Assembly: GCA_964515405.1 (NCBI GenBank)
Contig: CAZERD010000007.1
Coordinates: 1 to 47,828 of the forward strand
DNA: 47,828 bases
DNA from: CAZERD01 sp964515405
GTDB lineage: Bacteria; Campylobacterota_A; Desulfurellia; Desulfurellales; CAZERD01
Direction: 5' to 3'
Positions 43,455 to 47,828 of the stretch are shown here, piece after piece; the first letter of the stretch is position 1, and every line of letters begins with the position of its first letter. A model generated the notes under the pieces. It was given only the letters and a program-made list of their open reading frames with translations, searched no databases and was not told the origin of the DNA. The position numbers were made by a program, and so were the translations under genes.

Positions 43455-45601
43455 TTACTGTTCAAGATAATTCTGGGCGTAACGAATATATAAAGCTCAC
43501 TCTCAGGACGTATGGTATGCTCCGTCTTAAATAACCACCCAAGCAGTGGAATCTTCATTAACCCTGGAATACCACTCACGTTTCTTGTTTCTGTCTTTTG
43601 AATCAAACCGCCCAGTACTATAGTCTCACCGTTGTTAACTATTACGGTAGACTGAACCTTGTTGGTATTAATGGGTGGTTGACCATTAACAAGATGACCG
43701 TAATCCGGAGAGTCTTTAGATACTTGAATATTTAGTATAATACGATTATTGTTGGTAATACGTGGTGTCACCTCAAGCTTTAGTGTAGCATTTTTGAAGG
43801 CTATATTTGTGTTTCCCGTACCCGTAGACTGCTGATATGGTATCTCTTGTCCGCTTTGGATTATGGCTGGTTCGTTATCCAATGTTATAACATCAGGAGA
43901 TGAAAGCGTTTTGGAGTATCCTTCAATCTCTCCGAGAGAAAGATGAAGATCAAGATTATAGTTAGCCGGAATGCTCCCTATAACAAGACCCAAATTGGAC
44001 GTAGGAGCATATTGCAATCCCGCAGGCAGATTAACAATATAATTACCAGTGGAAAAACTCGCCGTCGGTTGAACCCCTGAAAGCCCAGAAGAGGGATTTG
44101 TAAACGACAACGGATAATTAGCTCCACCCAGGCCCAAATATACACTGTTGTTCGCTCCTATGTAGTTAGCAAAATTACCACCCCATTGGATACCTATCTG
44201 TTTCTCAAATGTTTTGCTTATCTCAACTATTCTTGCACTTATTTCTACAGCTTTTCTCCTTCTATCCACCATCTTCACTATATTCTCAATCTTAGCTATA
44301 TTTTGGGGAGTGTCGTGACATATAAGCTCATTATTCCTTTTATCTGCCACGACAAACCCAACATTCTTCACCCCCCTGTAAAGCAGATTATCAACCATGG
44401 AACTAGCATAATCAGCACTCACATAATTCAGCTTGATAACCTTCGTTATAGCGTTCTTTTTCCTTTGAAGATTCTCCTTGTATCGAAGAGCAACAAGCTG
44501 CTGTTTAGCCTCATTCTGTAGTCTCTGAGCAGTAGTAACAAGTATGACATTCCCTCTCCTCTGCATCACAAGACCTTCCTGCTGAAGCACAAGATCAAGA
44601 GCCTGATCCCAAGGTACATCATGCAACCTAAGGGTGATCTTACCCTTAACACCACTTGTAACAAAGTTCAATCCACTTACCTCAGCGAGGGCGTTCAAAA
44701 CATCCTGAACATCGGCGTTTCTAACATCAAAAGAAATCAGGCTCCCAATATACTTTTTCTCTTTCACAATCGTATGGGAAGCCGTATTAGCACTGCTATA
44801 TCTCCGAGACTTGCCCCTGCCCGAACCTAAGGTGTTTTTCTCAACCACACCGGCAGAAGAAGCAGAACCGAATATAAGGTATATATGATCTGCATCAGCA
44901 CTGTACCCTCTCAAGGAATTAGGATGCTTTAGCCTTATTTTAACGCTGTACACACCCTTTTCATACGAAGGTACAATGGTATCAATATTATAGGAAACAT
45001 CTTTTACTTCCTGCTCCTTCAAGGAGCTCTTTGAAGCCTTCACATCCTTTACAACGAGTTTCAATACACTGCCCTTGTTTTCAACAATAAACTTAGGTTT
45101 CCTTCTCAGAAGAACAACAATCATCTCGTATGTCTTAAACTTTCTATAAGTAATTTCCTTAACCAAATTTGGGAGTTCCTTCATAACCTTAGGCAATCTT
45201 TTCTGGTAAAAGGATACAAGCACATATCCATCCTTCTGAGCAATCTCATGCTTTACACCTGTCTTAAGCAAGTAAAAAACTATTCTCAACGTTGGAGAGT
45301 CATACATCTTTGAAATGGGATCGTTTGTATGCAATAGACACACATATTTACTGACGTAAGGGCTACTCACCTGAACAGTTCTTTCGTTGCTACACAAATT
45401 GCATTTGCTAACACCAAGTATATCGACAACAAGTCTTCTGGGATTATCAAGACCAAACGACATGTAATATATACTCCCACCGCTATACTTCACATACAAC
45501 GTATTACCGGAAAAAGATAAATTGGTAACCTCAGCACCGAGCACATCCCATACGGTTCCCAATACTATGAAAACAATAAGCGCAATTATCCTATACCTCA
45601 T
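43451..45601 (-). CDS. pilQ: Type IV pilus secretin
   Basis: PilQ forms the outer-membrane pore for type IV pili. The 716-residue protein has a signal peptide, an N-terminal AMIN domain near 24-95 (VTNLSFSGNTLYVKY and PRRLVVDILG), a second N-domain with ISFDVRNADVQDVLNALAEVSGLNFV near 300, and a C-terminal secretin domain with VEISARIVEI near 465 and QSTVIVNNGETIVLGGLI near 665. It is preceded by the pilMNOP homologues. Confidence 0.94.
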   Translation of the reverse strand: MRYRIIALIVFIVLGTVWDVLGAEVTNLSFSGNTLYVKYSGGSIYYMSFGLDNPRRLVVDILGVSKCNLCSNERTVQVSSPYVSKYVCLLHTNDPISKMYDSPTLRIVFYLLKTGVKHEIAQKDGYVLVSFYQKRLPKVMKELPNLVKEITYRKFKTYEMIVVLLRRKPKFIVENKGSVLKLVVKDVKASKSSLKEQEVKDVSYNIDTIVPSYEKGVYSVKIRLKHPNSLRGYSADADHIYLIFGSASSAGVVEKNTLGSGRGKSRRYSSANTASHTIVKEKKYIGSLISFDVRNADVQDVLNALAEVSGLNFVTSGVKGKITLRLHDVPWDQALDLVLQQEGLVMQRRGNVILVTTAQRLQNEAKQQLVALRYKENLQRKKNAITKVIKLNYVSADYASSMVDNLLYRGVKNVGFVVADKRNNELICHDTPQNIAKIENIVKMVDRRRKAVEISARIVEISKTFEKQIGIQWGGNFANYIGANNSVYLGLGGANYPLSFTNPSSGLSGVQPTASFSTGNYIVNLPAGLQYAPTSNLGLVIGSIPANYNLDLHLSLGEIEGYSKTLSSPDVITLDNEPAIIQSGQEIPYQQSTGTGNTNIAFKNATLKLEVTPRITNNNRIILNIQVSKDSPDYGHLVNGQPPINTNKVQSTVIVNNGETIVLGGLIQKTETRNVSGIPGLMKIPLLGWLFKTEHTIRPESELYIFVTPRIILNSK

Positions 45602-45604
45602 GAC

Positions 45605-45997
45605 CTACCTCTTCAAATAAAGTTTCAGTGGGACCCATTTTCTTCCTTCTCCAACGGAAACATGCAACACCACAAAATTCTTCCCTATGCTGTAAACTAC
45701 CACGTTTTTCCTTATTCTCTTCCCTCTCTTAACAATCAATGGTACACCCGATGGTCCAACCAGTATAGCCACAGAGCTCCCTGGAGATCCTTCACTAACG
45801 AATACTCCCTTCACAGTAATGCTGTCCCTCAATATATTCAGGTACGATTCAATCTCACTCTCGGTCTTTGTAGTACCTCTTCTGCTAAGCTCAGAAAGTT
45901 TAACAAGGTTCATAAAAGGACTTCTGTTGATCGTCAAACTAAACCCGAACGAAGAAACAGCATATAAAAGCACCACAGCAACAATCATATACTTCAT
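45605..45997 (-). CDS. pilP: PilP-like pilus assembly protein
   Basis: A 130-residue protein with an N-terminal signal (MIVAVVLLYAVSSFGFS), a central helical stretch and a C-terminal beta domain with VKGVFVSEGSPGSSVAILVG, resembling the PilP homology region that links inner-membrane PilNO to PilQ. It is short for PilP (about 170), and no lipobox cysteine is visible, so call rests on synteny. It overlaps pilO by 4 nt. Confidence 0.7.
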   Translation of the reverse strand: MKYMIVAVVLLYAVSSFGFSLTINRSPFMNLVKLSELSRRGTTKTESEIESYLNILRDSITVKGVFVSEGSPGSSVAILVGPSGVPLIVKRGKRIRKNVVVYSIGKNFVVLHVSVGEGRKWVPLKLYLKR

Positions 45998-46557
45998 TTT
46001 TTACCACTCTTCTTGCTTTTCAAATAGTAAGTCTGAGCATTAAAGCTCATGCTCAGTAAAACCTCATGTCTATTCATCACCTTAACAGGCCTTATAGAAA
46101 AACTCACAACCTTCATCAATCTCGGCATTTTTGATATCTTTTCAAAAACACTACCGCACTGGATATAATCCCCTTCCATAGAAATGGAAATGGGCTTTAT
46201 CACATACCTTCCTTTGTCAATATCCCGCTTGGGATTAAACGTTAGAAGCGTAACATTTTCCTTCTTTATTATATGGGAAAGATTGACCAATAAAGATGGA
46301 ATCTCTTGCTTTACAGGCAGTATTTTAGAGAACTTCTTAAAGTCTTCCTTAGCTTTCACATACCTCTTCTCAAGTATGGGCAGTTGTTGCTTGTATATGT
46401 ACAGCCTCTCAATTTCCTCCTTCAGTTTATTCTTCTTAACCATTTGAGAACTATAATAGAAGTAATACCACAAACCAACCATCAAACAAACGGTCAATAT
46501 TGTAACTATTACCTTTTTATAAAACGGATAAGAAGCAAACTCCTCATACAAACCCAT
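45994..46557 (-). CDS. pilO: Type IV pilus inner-membrane protein PilO
   Basis: A 187-residue single-pass inner-membrane protein: TM near 16-32 (VIVTILTVCLMVGLWYYFYY), coiled coil near 38-75 (KKNKLKEEIERLYIYKQQLP), and a ferredoxin-like periplasmic domain near 85-175 (SISMEGDYIQCGSVFEKISKMPRLM), matching PilO. It lies between pilN and pilP, which is its usual place. Confidence 0.88.
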   Translation of the reverse strand: MGLYEEFASYPFYKKVIVTILTVCLMVGLWYYFYYSSQMVKKNKLKEEIERLYIYKQQLPILEKRYVKAKEDFKKFSKILPVKQEIPSLLVNLSHIIKKENVTLLTFNPKRDIDKGRYVIKPISISMEGDYIQCGSVFEKISKMPRLMKVVSFSIRPVKVMNRHEVLLSMSFNAQTYYLKSKKSGKK

Positions 46558-46558
46558 C

Positions 46559-47089
46559 TTATTTCAACTCCACTATAAGATTAAAAGAGTAAACAGTTGT
46601 ATTCTTATAGGAATTATTTTTAACCAAACCAGAACCTGCAAAACTTACCCTCTTAACATAGCTCAAAGAGCCTAAATTGTTCATATACATAGCTACCGCC
46701 TCAGCCGTAAATGCTTCACCCATTATACTCAGCCTATTTTTATTCTCGGACAAATACGTCAACCATAAACCATTTGGAATGGAATCTCCACAATCCTTGA
46801 GAATCTTCACCGAAAGAAATCTATCCTTCTCGAGGTGCTTTATTGTTTTTATCATTAGCCTGACTTCTCCAAGCTTGGCCTGAATCTTTGCCACCTCTCT
46901 CTGGATATTCACCAGTTGAGCCTTTTTAGCCTCCAGCGACTTTACAGAAACAGCTGTGTATATAGTGATTATAATCATGGCAACAATGACACCAACCACA
47001 ACACCCAAAAACATCCAAGGCGCACCTTCAGTTCTGTGAGACTCTATCTTTTTGCTCTTTAAACCTTCAAGTAAATTTATCTCTATCAT
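46559..47089 (-). CDS. pilN: Type IV pilus inner-membrane protein PilN
   Basis: A 176-residue PilN. It starts MIEINLLEG, the short cytosolic motif that binds PilM, followed by a membrane segment (FLGVVVGVIVAMIIITIYTAV, near 28-49), a coiled coil near 50-80 and a periplasmic fold containing SIMGEAFTAEAVAMYMNNL. It overlaps pilM by 4 nt and precedes pilO. Confidence 0.9.
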   Translation of the reverse strand: MIEINLLEGLKSKKIESHRTEGAPWMFLGVVVGVIVAMIIITIYTAVSVKSLEAKKAQLVNIQREVAKIQAKLGEVRLMIKTIKHLEKDRFLSVKILKDCGDSIPNGLWLTYLSENKNRLSIMGEAFTAEAVAMYMNNLGSLSYVKRVSFAGSGLVKNNSYKNTTVYSFNLIVELK

Positions 47090-47828
47090 GCTTTCCTCAA
47101 TGCCAAACCTACAGCTATACCATAAAGAGAAGATACACTACCTTTAACATCCTCAGATTCCAGTACCCTATCCTCAACTATAAGAGCATTAAACGGGTTA
47201 AATCTAACTATCTCACCCATCTCCTCAAAATATACAGAGGCATCTTCCCTGAGATATTCAAGCATACATCCAAGGGCTCCACTAAAAACTGTCCTCTTTA
47301 TCTGAGAAGCTCCCTTACTTACGCTACTGTAGTAAAAATCCACAGAGCTCTTTATATGTCTATACAAAGGATGCAAAAAAGCCTTTAAAACGCCCAACAA
47401 ATCATTCTTTTCACCTTCAGAGAGAGCGTCTACATTCTTAAAAACAAACTCCATTCTCTCATGAGAAATATTCATGGATCTAGATACATCATCAACCGCT
47501 TCTTTAAAGCCAAAATCCACAAACCTACTGAAGTAGGGTATGTTTCCCCTTATAAATATCAACTTCGTTGAACTAAAACCAACGTCTATAAGCAGATTAT
47601 CATCACCCACCACATCGGGATGATTCATCTGAAACGAATTCGCCAAGGCAAAAACATCAACATCTACAACCTTAAGCTTCTTTTTAATAAGCTTGAAAGC
47701 TGAGGCAAATGACTCAATAGTTTCCTTTTTAGCAGCAGAGAGAACTATGGTGTACTCTCCTTTCTGTTCATCAGTGCTAACTATCTGAAAATCAACATTA
47801 ACGTCGTCCAGTCCAGTAGATATATACT
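47086..47828 (-). CDS. pilM: Type IV pilus actin-like protein PilM (5' end outside window)
   Basis: The frame runs open to the window edge, so the first part is missing; about 247 residues are visible. A shorter frame from a TTG at 47646 is an internal start only. Visible pieces include FQIVSTDEQKGEYTIVLSAA, VVDVDVFALANSFQ near the middle, LLIDVGFSSTKLIFIRG (phosphate-binding style) and VFSGALGCMLEYL, all PilM-like and FtsA-like. PilM binds the PilN tail in the cytosol. The remaining N terminus would be needed to check length. Confidence 0.88.
   Translation of the reverse strand, partial: YISTGLDDVNVDFQIVSTDEQKGEYTIVLSAAKKETIESFASAFKLIKKKLKVVDVDVFALANSFQMNHPDVVGDDNLLIDVGFSSTKLIFIRGNIPYFSRFVDFGFKEAVDDVSRSMNISHERMEFVFKNVDALSEGEKNDLLGVLKAFLHPLYRHIKSSVDFYYSSVSKGASQIKRTVFSGALGCMLEYLREDASVYFEEMGEIVRFNPFNALIVEDRVLESEDVKGSVSSLYGIAVGLALRKA

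Noticed and set aside
1..47828. CRISPR arrays, tRNA or rRNA genes and insertion sequences
   Set aside because: No regularly spaced repeats, no tRNA-like clover-leaf or rRNA core sequences and no intact transposase were seen on either strand.

Overview
The window reads as a chromosomal segment of a Gram-negative, anaerobic, probably thermophilic and motile bacterium. An outer membrane is implied by a type IV pilus secretin operon and a LolA-like carrier, and motility by MotAB. Anaerobic amino-acid metabolism is implied by indolepyruvate:ferredoxin oxidoreductase, a tungsten-type aldehyde:ferredoxin oxidoreductase, pyruvate phosphate dikinase and a giant NAD-glutamate dehydrogenase. Arg codons are mostly AGA/AGG and Ile codons often ATA, as in many thermophiles. 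Genes are very tightly packed, with many 1-50 nt overlaps. My best guess from memory is a Desulfurellales-type organism (Hippea/Desulfurella), but nothing in the window proves it.

Layout. (1) 1-70: the tail of an unidentified plus-strand gene, then a shared terminator. (2) 116-20580, all minus strand, read from high to low coordinates: a Bax-like glucosaminidase, an unknown membrane-anchored protein, AddB, AddA, RidA, a DUF167 protein, an FmdB-type zinc ribbon, Ndk, L32, PlsX, FabH, FabK, FabD, FabG, AcpP, FabF, a HAD phosphatase and the large NAD-glutamate dehydrogenase. The core is a classic rpmF-plsX-fab operon with FabK as the enoyl-ACP reductase. (3) 20581-21351: an unusual stretch without a convincing gene, with a local G+C peak, a 16-nt perfect palindrome and several stems. 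It is the best candidate here for something undescribed, possibly a structured RNA. (4) 21352-22122: an exported Kre9/KNH-domain protein. (5) 22154-23859: motA-motB behind a candidate sigma-28 promoter. (6) 23927-29022: an amino-acid permease followed by iorA-iorB-paaK, an aromatic amino-acid fermentation unit. (7) 29231-30941: a two-component system, then a small exported unknown protein on the other strand. (8) 31467-33652: a polyferredoxin and an aldehyde:ferredoxin oxidoreductase. (9) 33664-37171: ppdK and a sirtuin, divergent. (10) 37165-47828, all minus strand: pilM-N-O-P-Q, smpB, carB, greA, pyrK, pyrD, lolA; pilM runs off the window end.

How it fits together. The permease, IorAB, PaaK, AOR, glutamate dehydrogenase and RidA suggest amino acids are taken up, deaminated and oxidised to acyl-CoA or acids, with electrons passed to ferredoxin. 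PpdK interconverts pyruvate and PEP. The fab operon builds the lipid acyl chains. The remainder is housekeeping: recombination (AddAB), pyrimidine synthesis (CarB, PyrDK), trans-translation (SmpB), transcription fidelity (GreA), pili and flagellar stators. I found no CRISPR array, no intact insertion sequence, no tRNA or rRNA and no prophage. Nothing here is clearly a new defence or mobile system. All functional calls come from motif and family recognition by eye; no search was run.
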